Below are positions 34,274 to 42,111 of a DNA stretch of 44,302 nucleotides, piece by piece. Below the pieces are notes generated by a model. The model searched no databases. It was not told the origin of the DNA and was given only the letters and a program-made list of their open reading frames with translations. The DNA lies in the NCBI GenBank assembly GCA_020846875.1, contig JADLDB010000078.1:1-44302 (forward strand), read 5' to 3'. The translations under genes were made by a program, and so were the position numbers. The stretch's first letter is position 1. Every line of letters begins with the position of its first letter. Source of the stretch: Myxococcales bacterium. GTDB lineage: Bacteria; Myxococcota; Myxococcia; Myxococcales; Myxococcaceae.

Positions 34274-35338
34274 GTGTCCGCGGTCCGCCTGGTCGGCATC
34301 AAGAAGAGCTTCGGTGCCAACGCCATCGTCAAGGGCGTCGATCTGGACGTGGAGGCGGGCGAGTTTCTGGTGATGGTGGGCCCGTCGGGCTGCGGGAAGA
34401 CGACGCTGTTGCGCCTGCTGGCCGGGCTGGAGTCGGTGGACGCCGGGGACCTCTTCGTCGACGGGCAGCGGATGAACGACGTGCCGCCACGCGATCGGGA
34501 CATCGGCATGGTGTTCCAGAGCTACGCGCTCTACCCGCACATGACGGTGCGGGAGAACATGGCCTTCGGCCTCGAGCTGCGGAAGCTGCCCCGGGCGGAC
34601 ATCGACGCGCGGGTGGCGAAGGCCGCGCAGATGCTGGAGCTGGGACAGTTGCTCGAGCGCAAACCCAAAGCCCTGTCGGGTGGACAGCGGCAGCGGGTGG
34701 CGATGGGGCGGGTGATCGTCCGCCAGCCGCGGATCTTCCTGTTCGACGAGCCGCTCTCCAACCTCGACACGGCGCTGCGGGTGCAGATGCGCGGCGAGCT
34801 GGCCCGGCTGCACCGACAGCTTCAAGTGACGATGATCTACGTCACCCACGATCAGGTGGAGGCGATGACGCTGGCCACGCGCGTGGCGGTGTTCAACCAG
34901 GGCCTGCTGCAGCAACTGGGGCCTCCGCTGGAGCTGTACCACCGGCCGGTCAACACCTTCGTGGCCACCTTCCTGGGCAGCCCGTCGATGAACCTGTTGC
35001 CGGCGACCCGCGAGGGCGCGGTGCTCAAGGGCCTGGGCTTCGAGCTGCCCGCACCCGCGGAGGTGAGCGGCGAGGTGCAGGCGGGGCTGCGGCCGCAGGA
35101 CTTGCGGGTGTCGGCGGACGGGCCGATCTCCGGCGAGGTGGAGGCGGTGGAGCGGTTGGGCTTCGACGGCTACGCCTTCCTCAAGACGGCGGCGGGGCCG
35201 GTGGCGGCGCGCTTCGAAGGCGGAATGAACGTCGAGGTTGGCCAGGCGGTGAAGGTGAAGCCGGTGGGCGACGCGCTGCACGTCTTCACGAAGGACGGCG
35301 GGAAGGCGCTGCGGCACCCGGAGGTCCTCGCTTCGTGA
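34274..35338 (+). CDS. malK: CUT1-family sugar ABC transporter ATPase (MalK/UgpC-like)
   Basis: This is 354 residues from a GTG at 34274, chosen because the ABC domain begins right after (VRLVGIKKSFGANAIVKGVD). All ATPase motifs are intact: Walker A GPSGCGKTT (~36-44), Q-loop Gln82, signature LSGGQRQ (~134-140), Walker B IFLFDEP (~154-160), D-loop SNLD and switch His192. A TOBE-type C-terminal domain (~240-354) is typical of MalK/UgpC/MsmK. It energises carbohydrate import at the cytoplasmic face. The next gene starts inside its stop codon (GTGA). The permease neighbours and the GH13 gene point to maltodextrin rather than glycerol-phosphate as substrate. Confidence 0.93.
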   Translation: MSAVRLVGIKKSFGANAIVKGVDLDVEAGEFLVMVGPSGCGKTTLLRLLAGLESVDAGDLFVDGQRMNDVPPRDRDIGMVFQSYALYPHMTVRENMAFGLELRKLPRADIDARVAKAAQMLELGQLLERKPKALSGGQRQRVAMGRVIVRQPRIFLFDEPLSNLDTALRVQMRGELARLHRQLQVTMIYVTHDQVEAMTLATRVAVFNQGLLQQLGPPLELYHRPVNTFVATFLGSPSMNLLPATREGAVLKGLGFELPAPAEVSGEVQAGLRPQDLRVSADGPISGEVEAVERLGFDGYAFLKTAAGPVAARFEGGMNVEVGQAVKVKPVGDALHVFTKDGGKALRHPEVLAS

Positions 35339-37521
35339 GCCGAGCCGAATGCACCCTCGCTCACCTCGGGGCAGAGGGGAAGCTGATCCTCCTCCTGCTC
35401 GTCGCCTCCCTGACCGCGCACGCCGCGCCGCTCAAGCTGTGGCACGGCTACCGCGGCGGCGAAGAAGCAGCCCTGCAGACGGCGGCGACGAAGTTCACCG
35501 AGTCGACAGGGATCGCGGTGGAGCTGCTCGCGGTCCCCTACGACGCGCTGTCCTCCAAGCTGACCAGCGCGATCCCCCACGACGCCGGGCCGGACGTCTT
35601 CATCTTCGCGCACGAGCGGCTGCGGCAGTTCCACCGGATGCAGATCGTCGCGCCGTCCACGCGGTGGCTGGCGAAGGACGCGTACCTGAAGCCCACGGTG
35701 GACGCGCTGGAGCTCGACGGCGACTGGTACGGCTACCCGCTGTCGCTCAAGTGCCTGGCGCTGTTCTCCAACACGGCGAAGGTGCCTTCCCCACCCCGCA
35801 CCACGGGCGAGCTGGAGGCGCTGTTGCCCGGCCTGTCCCAGCCTGCGCGCGCGGAGTTCGGCCTGGCCTGGGAGGCGGGGGACTTCTACTTCCACGCGCC
35901 GATCTTCTTCGGCTTCGGCGGCCAGCTCTTCGACGCGAGCGGCAAGGCGCAGTTCGACACACCGGCGATGGCGGCGTCGCTGGCGTGGGTGAAGTCACTT
36001 CAGGATCGCCAGTTCCTCCCGCAGGAGGTCTCGGGCGCGCTGGTGAAGTCGCTGTTCAACGAGGGCCGGGCGGCGATGGTGATCAGCGGGCCGTGGTTCG
36101 CGGGGGAGATCGACGCGTCGGTGAAATACCAGGTGACGCCGCTGCCCACCGTCGACGCCACCGGGCTGCCCATGTCGCCCTTCCTCGGGGTGGAGGCGGC
36201 CTTCGTCTCTTCCCGCAGCCAGAGCCCCGAGGCGGCCCAGCACCTGGCGCGCTTCCTCTCCTTGAGCGCGGCCACGCTGGAGCGGGTGAAGGTGGGCCGG
36301 CAGATCCCCGCGGAGAAGGCGGCGTACGACGATCCGGCGGTTGCAGCCGATCCGCTGATCGCCGCCTTCCGCGCGGTGGCCGAGCGCGCGACGCCCACGC
36401 CCAACACGCTGGAGATGGCGCGGGTGTGGGAGCCGATGAAGCTGGCCCTGCGCGGCGTGCTGCAGGGCGGCGTGGAGCCGAAGGACGCAGGCCAGCTCGC
36501 GACCCGCCGGTACAGGGCGCTGCACCGGGAGGCGCCTCCCAAGGCCAACCCGGCCCCCTACGCGGCGGCCCTGACGCTGCTCGTCGTCGGCTTCGTCGTC
36601 TTCCGGCTCAAGCGGGCCACGGGGCGCACGGCGTTCGATCGCGAGGCGGTGCGGGGGCTGGCCTACGTGGCGCCGGCGGCCGCGGGGATCCTGGTGCTGG
36701 TGGTGATCCCCCTGGTGGTGGGCCTCGGGCTGTCGGTGTTCCACCACGAGGCGGGGACGTATTCCTTCGTGGGGCTGGCCAACTTCACCGACATCCTCGC
36801 GTCGAAGGGCTACGCGATCACCGAGCCGCTCTCCTTCTACTTCACGCTGAGCGTCACCATCCTGTGGACGCTGGTCAACGTGGCGCTGCACGTCGGCATC
36901 GGGCTGTTCCTGGCCATCCTGCTCAAGGAGCCGCTGCTCAAGCTGCGCGGGGTGTACCGGGTGCTGCTCATCGTCCCCTGGGCGGTGCCCAACTACATCA
37001 CCGCGCTGATGTGGAAGGGCATGTTCCACCGCCAGTTCGGCGCCATCAACGGGCTGCTCTCGCTGCTGGGCCTCGAGCCGGTGAGCTGGTTCACCCGCTT
37101 CGCCACGTCGTTTGCGGCGAACGTGACGACCAACACCTGGCTGGGCTTCCCCTTCATGATGGTGGTGTCCCTGGGCGCGCTGCAGTCGATCCCCCAGGAT
37201 CTCTACGAGGCGGCGGAGGTGGACGGCGCGTCGAAGTGGACGCAGTTCCGGCGGATCACCCTGCCCTTGCTCAAGCCCGCGCTGCTGCCGGCGGTGATCC
37301 TCGGCAGCGTGTGGACCTTCAACATGTTCAACGTGATCTACCTGGTGTCGGGCGGCGAGCCGGGCGGGGCCACGGACATCCTGGTGAGCGAGGCGTACCG
37401 CTGGGCCTTCCAGCGCAACGAGCAGTACGGCTTCGCCGCGGCGTACTCGGTGCTGATCTTCTTCGTGCTCTTGGCCTGGTCGCGGGTGACGAAGAAGCTG
37501 TCAGGCGAGGAGCCGGCGTGA
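35335..37521 (+). CDS. MalE-MalF fusion: maltodextrin-binding protein joined to ABC permease
   Basis: This is 728 residues from a GTG at 35335 that overlaps the malK stop by four bases. Residues ~17-31 form an export signal (LILLLLVASLTAHAA). Residues ~32-395 are an extracellular solute-binding domain (PLKLWHGYRGGEEAALQTAA, DVFIFAHERL, FNEGRAAMVISGPW). A transmembrane helix at ~408-424 then leads back to the cytoplasm, and a MalF-type permease with about six helices follows from ~440. It carries the EAA loop YEAAEVDGASKWTQFRRITL (~624-643) that docks on MalK. In most bacteria these are two proteins; here each permease carries its own binding protein. I recall a similar fusion described in Bdellovibrio. 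The downstream malG overlaps by GTGA. Confidence 0.93.
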   Translation: MSRAECTLAHLGAEGKLILLLLVASLTAHAAPLKLWHGYRGGEEAALQTAATKFTESTGIAVELLAVPYDALSSKLTSAIPHDAGPDVFIFAHERLRQFHRMQIVAPSTRWLAKDAYLKPTVDALELDGDWYGYPLSLKCLALFSNTAKVPSPPRTTGELEALLPGLSQPARAEFGLAWEAGDFYFHAPIFFGFGGQLFDASGKAQFDTPAMAASLAWVKSLQDRQFLPQEVSGALVKSLFNEGRAAMVISGPWFAGEIDASVKYQVTPLPTVDATGLPMSPFLGVEAAFVSSRSQSPEAAQHLARFLSLSAATLERVKVGRQIPAEKAAYDDPAVAADPLIAAFRAVAERATPTPNTLEMARVWEPMKLALRGVLQGGVEPKDAGQLATRRYRALHREAPPKANPAPYAAALTLLVVGFVVFRLKRATGRTAFDREAVRGLAYVAPAAAGILVLVVIPLVVGLGLSVFHHEAGTYSFVGLANFTDILASKGYAITEPLSFYFTLSVTILWTLVNVALHVGIGLFLAILLKEPLLKLRGVYRVLLIVPWAVPNYITALMWKGMFHRQFGAINGLLSLLGLEPVSWFTRFATSFAANVTTNTWLGFPFMMVVSLGALQSIPQDLYEAAEVDGASKWTQFRRITLPLLKPALLPAVILGSVWTFNMFNVIYLVSGGEPGGATDILVSEAYRWAFQRNEQYGFAAAYSVLIFFVLLAWSRVTKKLSGEEPA

Positions 37522-38372
37522 GCGCGCGCGCCCTGCCCCGCTGGAAGCTGTTCGCCCTGCACGCGGGCCTGGCGGTGCTGTGCGTCGTCACCCTCTACCC
37601 GGTGCTGTGGGTGGTGAAGCTGGCGCTCTCGCCCACGCAGGCCTTGTCCCTGTCGGTGAGCCCCTTCCCCGAGGCGGTGACGCTCGATCACTTCCGCGAC
37701 GTGGTGGGCGCGACGGACGCCCAGGGGCGCTGGCTGTTCGGGCGCCAACTGCTCGCCAGCCTGGTGGTGTCGGCGGCCACCACGCTGGTGGGCCTCTCGT
37801 TGGCCGTCACCGCCGCCTACGCGCTGTCGCGCTTCCGTTTCCCGGGCAAGCAGTCGGGCATGCAGGCGCTCCTGGTGACGCAGATGTTCCCCGGCACGCT
37901 GATGCTGGTGCCGCTGTACTCCATCCTCCAGGCGCTGGGGCTCATCGACACCTGGGGCGGGCTGGTGCTGGTGTACGCCACCACCTCGCTGCCCTTCTGC
38001 GTGTGGATGCTCAAGGGCTACTTCGACACGATCCCCCGGGAACTGGAGGAGGCGGCGATCATGGACGGCGCCACCCCGGGACAGGTCTTCGTGCGCGTGG
38101 TGCTGCCGCTGGCCCGCCCGGCGCTGGCCGTCACCGCGCTCTTCAGCTTCATGACGGCGTGGAACGAGTTCATCCTGGCCGCCACCCTGCTCAACGACAC
38201 GGCGCGCTTCACCCTGCCGGTGGCGCTGCAGCGCTTCGTGGGCGAGTACAAGACGGAATGGGGCCACTTCGCGGCGGGGGCGTTGATCGTCTCCGCGCCG
38301 GTGATGGCGCTCTTCTTCGCGCTGCAGAAGTACCTGGTGGGCGGGCTGACCGCCGGCGCCGTGAAGGGCTGA
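37518..38372 (+). CDS. malG: Maltodextrin ABC transporter permease MalG
   Basis: This is 284 residues from a GTG at 37518 overlapping the fusion gene's stop. The protein has the six transmembrane helices of a CUT1 MalG-type permease. The first is near residues 12-35 (LFALHAGLAVLCVVTLYPVL), and the conserved MFPGTLMLVPLY and TTSLPFCVWMLKGYF segments follow. The EAA loop is EEAAIMDGATPGQVFVRVVL. It pairs with the MalF half of the fusion to form the channel. It is the third of three genes coupled by successive GTGA overlaps, so equimolar synthesis is likely. The last ~355 bases are antisense to the open frame of the convergent lipoprotein gene. Confidence 0.94.
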   Translation: MSARALPRWKLFALHAGLAVLCVVTLYPVLWVVKLALSPTQALSLSVSPFPEAVTLDHFRDVVGATDAQGRWLFGRQLLASLVVSAATTLVGLSLAVTAAYALSRFRFPGKQSGMQALLVTQMFPGTLMLVPLYSILQALGLIDTWGGLVLVYATTSLPFCVWMLKGYFDTIPRELEEAAIMDGATPGQVFVRVVLPLARPALAVTALFSFMTAWNEFILAATLLNDTARFTLPVALQRFVGEYKTEWGHFAAGALIVSAPVMALFFALQKYLVGGLTAGAVKG

Positions 38373-39316
38373 ATCTTGCCCGCGTCGCCCGGCACCGGGC
38401 CTCGGCGCACCTGCTCGCTGGGTACGCTCGTCTTCGGCGTGGGCTGCCGCTGTGGCCCGGACGGTGGCGGCGGCACCTGCCGCTGGAGGTGGACGAAGCG
38501 CATGCTGGTCTTCTGCTCGTAGCGGACGATCGACGTGGAGCGCGGCGGGCCGGTGAGGACCTCCACCCGGAAGCTCAAGTCCAGGCGGTGCGGCAGCAGC
38601 GTCTCGGGCTCGGAGAGGACCTGCAGCTCGTACTCGACGGCGCGGGGCTCGAAGGCTTCCCCCGGGCGGCGATCCTTCTCGTCCACCACCGCGTTGAACA
38701 GCGCGAGGACGCTGGGGGCGTCGGGGCGGAAGGTGGCGTTGAGCTTCTGGCACCAGCCCGACGGCGCGCCCTCGCACGGCGCGTAGCCGTCGCCGGTGAG
38801 GTACGCGGTGAAGCGCAGGTGCCCGAGGAACTCGTCGTCCACCTCGTTGGGCAGCTCCACCGTCTGGCCAGAGACGAGATCGGTCGGGTTCCACAGGGCC
38901 ACCCACAGGTTCCAGAGGAACTGCGGCGAGTGGGCGTACGGCCGGTGCTCCGCGGGCCGGGCCTCGCGCGACGCAGGCCGGGTGAGGAGCCGCCCGTCGC
39001 GGGAGATTTCCACCACGAAGGGCTTCACCTCCACAGAGGGATCCTGCTCGCCCAGCGGATCGAGGCGGACGGTGGCGTACCCGGGCTGGACGGTGTGCAC
39101 CAGCCGCAGCCAGGCCTGGGCCGTCTCGGTGGACCGCCCGTTGACGAGGGTGCGCTGGTGGATCTGCACCTGGGTGTCGGGAAGAGCCGGCCAGGCGAAG
39201 CGGGACACCATGCGCACGGCCTGGCCCTGGGGCGCGGCGGGCACGCCCTCCGCGGGGTTGACGGAGTGGACACACCCGGCGAGGGAGAGGGCGGCGAGGC
39301 AGGCCAGGGCGCGCAT
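38018..39316 (-). CDS. Putative lipoprotein; true 3' end uncertain
   Basis: The frame from the ATG at 39316 encodes a lipoprotein (MRALACLAALSLAGCVHSV, Cys15) of 432 residues. Its first ~314 residues look genuine: a beta-rich domain with RMVSRFAWPALPDTQVQIHQ, PGYATVRLDPLG and VEYELQVLSEPE, then a charged, proline-rich end. From 38372 downwards the frame is antisense to malG, and the translated ~118 residues look like antisense by-product. Either the stop codon has been lost or a frameshift hides it, or the gene really overlaps malG by 355 bases. No family is recognised. It is divergent from the IPT lipoprotein gene. Confidence 0.7.
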   Translation of the reverse strand: MRALACLAALSLAGCVHSVNPAEGVPAAPQGQAVRMVSRFAWPALPDTQVQIHQRTLVNGRSTETAQAWLRLVHTVQPGYATVRLDPLGEQDPSVEVKPFVVEISRDGRLLTRPASREARPAEHRPYAHSPQFLWNLWVALWNPTDLVSGQTVELPNEVDDEFLGHLRFTAYLTGDGYAPCEGAPSGWCQKLNATFRPDAPSVLALFNAVVDEKDRRPGEAFEPRAVEYELQVLSEPETLLPHRLDLSFRVEVLTGPPRSTSIVRYEQKTSMRFVHLQRQVPPPPSGPQRQPTPKTSVPSEQVRRGPVPGDAGKIQPFTAPAVSPPTRYFCSAKKSAITGAETINAPAAKWPHSVLYSPTKRCSATGRVKRAVSLSRVAARMNSFHAVMKLKSAVTASAGRASGSTTRTKTCPGVAPSMIAASSSSRGIVSK

Positions 39317-39325
39317 GAAGGGTCA

Positions 39326-39347
39326 CTTCAAGCCGGTTTTCCGGCGC
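39326..39347. promoter_or_regulatory. Hairpin-forming element in divergent lipoprotein promoter region
   Basis: CTTCAAGCCGGTTTTCCGG (39326-39344), followed by CGC, contains CCGG-TTTT-CCGG and closely matches the element upstream of aglZ at 27805. It lies ten bases from the ATG of the minus-strand lipoprotein gene and ~85 bases before the IPT lipoprotein start. Confidence 0.4.
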
Positions 39348-39430
39348 CGGACAAGCCGCAGCAAACGCTTGAATGAGGCGCCCTACCCCGAGCAGGCTCC
39401 GGGCCCTCCGCCGCCTTCGAAGGAGCCGCC

Positions 39431-41767
39431 GTGATCCGCCGCGTCTTCCCCGTCCTCGCCATCGCCCTCGCCTCGCTCGGCTGCCCGTCCACGTCCAACC
39501 CCGACGGAGGAGGCGCGTACCCCATCGTCACCTCCGTCTCGCCGGCGCAGGGCCCGCTGACGGGCGGCACGCTGGTGACGGTCAACGGCGTCAACTTCGT
39601 CACGGGCGCAACGGTGCGCTTCGACGACGCGCCAGGCACCGAGGTCGCCTTCGTCAGCAGCGCGCGCCTCACGGTGAAGTCTCCGGCCGTCACCAACCCC
39701 GGGGCGTCCTCCGTCACCGTCGTCAACCCCGATGGGAGGAGCGGCTCGCTGCCGGGCGCCTTCACCTTCACGACGGTGACGACGCGCACCATCACGGAAG
39801 CCGTGTTGGACAACCCGGCCTCGGCGGCAGACGCCTCGGGGACGGCGCTGGTGTCCGTGGCCGTCTCGGCGCAGGTGCAGGTGCCGGGGGCGACCGCGGG
39901 GCTCGGCCAGGGAAGCGGCGTGCGGGCCCAGGTGGGCTTCGCGACGGCCGTCTCGACGCCCCCTTCGGACGCGGACTTCACCTGGAGCCCGGCGTCGTAC
40001 CTCGGCGACGCGGACGGCCCCAGCCCGGGCGATCTGGCGCGCGACGCGTACACGGGGACGGTGACGGTGCCGGGCGCCACCTCCGCGGAGGTGACGTACG
40101 TCCTCGCCGCCCGCTTCTCGGTGGACGACGGCGCGACGTGGACGATCGCGGATCGCGACGGCGCGGCCAACGGCGTGGACGGCGCGCAGCTCTCACGGCT
40201 CACCGTGGCCCGAGCGTCGGTGGACTGGTGTAAGCTGGGCGGTGAGGCGATCGAGCCGCCTCCCAGCCTCATGCTGCGCACGGGCGCGGCGGGCCCCACC
40301 ATCTTCGGGCAGGTCTACAAGCAGGGCGTCACCGAGGTGGCGGGCGCCGGCAGCCAGGTGAAGGGACAACTGGGCCTGGGCGCGCCGGGGACGGATCCGG
40401 CGACCTGGACGTGGGTGGACGCGGCGTTCAACCGGGACACCAACAGCAACGCCAACGACGAGTTTGAGGCGGTGCTGACACCTCCCTCGGCGGGCAGCTA
40501 CAAGTTCGCCTTCCGCTTCAACCACGCAGATGGCCCGTGGACGTACTGCGACGCCGACGGCCTGGCCAACGGAGGCTTCACCGAGGCGCAGGCCGGCAGC
40601 CTCACCGTCACCGCGGCGGCCATCGATCGCTGCCTCCTGCAGTTCCCCGCGACGCTGATGACGGTGCAGGGCCAGCCGAGCGCGCTGGTGTACGGGCGCG
40701 TCTTCTCGACGGGGCTGACGGAGCCGGCGGGCCAGGGCGCGGGGATCGACGGCGAGCTGGGCTTCGGTCCCTTCGCGGACGCGCCGTCGATGCCGAGCTG
40801 GACGTGGACGAGCCAGGCGAGCTTCAACACCGACGTCACGGGTGGAGGCGACGAGTACCAGGCGCGGATCGCCGGGCCCGCCCCGGGCAGCTACGCGTAC
40901 GCTTGGCGCTTCCGGCTGAGCGGCGGGGCGTGGGTGTACTGCGATCTGGACGGCAGCGAGAACGGCTTCAATGCGGCTCAGGCGGGGGCGCTGACGGCGA
41001 TGTCTCCGGGCACGGCGATCAGCGCGTGCCGGCTCCGGTCGGTGTCGGCCTTCTCGGTGATGAGCGGCGGGCCGGTGACGGGGGCGGTGCGGGTGGTGGT
41101 GCCGGGCGTGTCGGGGAGCGCCGGCGCGACGCCCAACCTGCGCGTCCAGGTGGGAGTGGGAGCGCAGGGGACCAACGCCAGCGCGGGCACGTCGTGGGGC
41201 TGGGGCGAGGCGGCCTTCTCGAGCGACGAGGCGATGCAGGAGGAGGAGTGGCGGCTCGCGTTCCACCCCGCGTACACGGGCAACCGCGCCGTCTCGGGCC
41301 GCGCGTCGCTCGACGATGGAGGCACGTGGACGTACTGCGATCTCAACGGCAGCGACGTGGGCGGCTACGAGGTGAGCCAGCAGTACGACGTGCAGGTGAC
41401 GCCGCACGCGGACCTCGACTGGTGCAACCTGCAGTCGCCGCTGACGGGCCCCGTGGGGACGACGGTGTACGGGCGGGTGTACGAGGCGGGCGTGACGCCC
41501 AACGCCGCGGCGCCGATCTCCGCGCAGCTGGGGCTGGGCGTGGAGTCGGAGGATCCAGGCCTCGCGTGGACGTGGATCAACGCGGCCTTCAACGTGACGG
41601 CAGGAAACGACAACGAGTACCAGGCGGCCTTACCCGACGCGGGGGCGGGCACGCGCTACGCGTTCCGCTTCACGCTGGACGGCGGCAGCTTCTGCTACGG
41701 CGACGGCGACGGCTCCACCACCGCCGGCTTCTCCGGAGGCGCCAACATCGGCCAGGTGGTGCCTTGA
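39431..41767 (+). CDS. Surface lipoprotein with IPT domain and about five Cys-paired repeat modules
   Basis: This is 778 residues from a GTG preceded by AAGGAG. A lipoprotein signal ends in LASLGC (Cys18). An IPT/TIG immunoglobulin-like domain covers ~31-117 (PIVTSVSPAQGPLTGGTLVT). Five modules of ~110-150 residues then follow. Most open with a conserved Cys (VDWC, DRC, SACR, LDWC), continue with a beta-rich core (GQVYKQGVTE, QLGLGAPGT, TWTWVDAAFN, NDEFEA) and close with YCDxDGxxNG. The first module has WTIADRDGAANG instead and lacks the Cys pair. The paired Cys residues suggest one disulfide per module. I do not recognise the module as a named family. Position beside the maltodextrin genes hints at glucan binding, which is inference. 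Confidence 0.85.
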   Translation: MIRRVFPVLAIALASLGCPSTSNPDGGGAYPIVTSVSPAQGPLTGGTLVTVNGVNFVTGATVRFDDAPGTEVAFVSSARLTVKSPAVTNPGASSVTVVNPDGRSGSLPGAFTFTTVTTRTITEAVLDNPASAADASGTALVSVAVSAQVQVPGATAGLGQGSGVRAQVGFATAVSTPPSDADFTWSPASYLGDADGPSPGDLARDAYTGTVTVPGATSAEVTYVLAARFSVDDGATWTIADRDGAANGVDGAQLSRLTVARASVDWCKLGGEAIEPPPSLMLRTGAAGPTIFGQVYKQGVTEVAGAGSQVKGQLGLGAPGTDPATWTWVDAAFNRDTNSNANDEFEAVLTPPSAGSYKFAFRFNHADGPWTYCDADGLANGGFTEAQAGSLTVTAAAIDRCLLQFPATLMTVQGQPSALVYGRVFSTGLTEPAGQGAGIDGELGFGPFADAPSMPSWTWTSQASFNTDVTGGGDEYQARIAGPAPGSYAYAWRFRLSGGAWVYCDLDGSENGFNAAQAGALTAMSPGTAISACRLRSVSAFSVMSGGPVTGAVRVVVPGVSGSAGATPNLRVQVGVGAQGTNASAGTSWGWGEAAFSSDEAMQEEEWRLAFHPAYTGNRAVSGRASLDDGGTWTYCDLNGSDVGGYEVSQQYDVQVTPHADLDWCNLQSPLTGPVGTTVYGRVYEAGVTPNAAAPISAQLGLGVESEDPGLAWTWINAAFNVTAGNDNEYQAALPDAGAGTRYAFRFTLDGGSFCYGDGDGSTTAGFSGGANIGQVVP

Positions 41768-41815
41768 TCGCAGGCGAAGTCAGCTTCCTCGCGGGCGTTC
41801 GTCCCCTTTTCGGGG

Positions 41816-41844
41816 TTGACACAGTGGGACACCTTCCGTACAAG
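41816..41844 (+). promoter_or_regulatory. Sigma-70-type promoter for the tRNA-Val/tRNA-Asp unit
   Basis: TTGACA at 41816-41821 is a perfect -35 hexamer. A 17-base spacer leads to TACAAG at 41839-41844, matching four of six -10 positions. The mature 5' end of tRNA-Val is 18 bases downstream of the -10, which fits a short leader. Confidence 0.7.
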
Positions 41845-41861
41845 CCGCGCGCGCTTTCGCG

Positions 41862-41933
41862 GGGCGGATAGCTCAGCGGCAGAGCGTCGCCCTTACAAGG
41901 CGAGGGTCACAGGTTCGAACCCTGTTCCGCCCA
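41862..41933 (+). tRNA. tRNA-Val (anticodon TAC)
   Basis: A 72-base cloverleaf: acceptor GGGCGGA pairs with TCCGCCC, D arm GCTC/GAGC, anticodon stem TCGCC/GGCGA with loop CTTACAA (anticodon TAC, Val), and T arm ACAGG-TTCGAAC-CCTGT. The discriminator is A and CCA is not encoded. It is the first gene of a two-tRNA transcript. Confidence 0.96.
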
Positions 41934-41964
41934 TACACGTCGAATAGCAGTCCCCATCGTTCTT

Positions 41965-42038
41965 GGGGGGTTAGTTCAGCTGGTTAGAACGCCGGCCTGT
42001 CACGCCGGAGGTCAGGGGTTCAAGTCCCCTACCCCTCG
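41965..42038 (+). tRNA. tRNA-Asp (anticodon GTC)
   Basis: A 74-base cloverleaf: acceptor GGGGGGT pairs with ACCCCTC including one G-U wobble (2-71), D arm GTTC/GAAC, anticodon stem CCGGC/GCCGG with loop CTGTCAC (anticodon GTC, Asp), and T arm AGGGG-TTCAAGT-CCCCT. The discriminator is G; CCA is not encoded. It lies 31 bases after tRNA-Val. Confidence 0.96.
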
Positions 42039-42047
42039 CATCAGAGG

Positions 42048-42088
42048 AGCCCCGAAGTCGCCACCTGGCGGTTTCGGGGCTTCGCTTT
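42048..42088 (+). terminator. Terminator hairpin after the tRNA unit
   Basis: AGCCCCGAA (42048-42056) pairs with TTCGGGGCT (42073-42081). An inner CGCC-acct-GGCG stem and two G-U pairs make one continuous hairpin, followed by TCGCTTT. This is typical of a Rho-independent terminator in a GC-rich genome, just downstream of tRNA-Asp. Confidence 0.75.
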
Positions 42089-42111
42089 ACTTCGCGCTAC
42101 ACTCGATCGCT

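Noticed and set aside
37338-39326. Minus-strand 662-codon frame across malG and the lipoprotein
   Set aside because: It is Arg/Pro/Ala-rich and out of frame with the lipobox protein; a GC-rich shadow.
41803-41815. CCCC-TTTTC-GGGG hairpin as terminator of the IPT lipoprotein gene
   Set aside because: The stem is only four base pairs, has no T-run after it and abuts the tRNA promoter -35.
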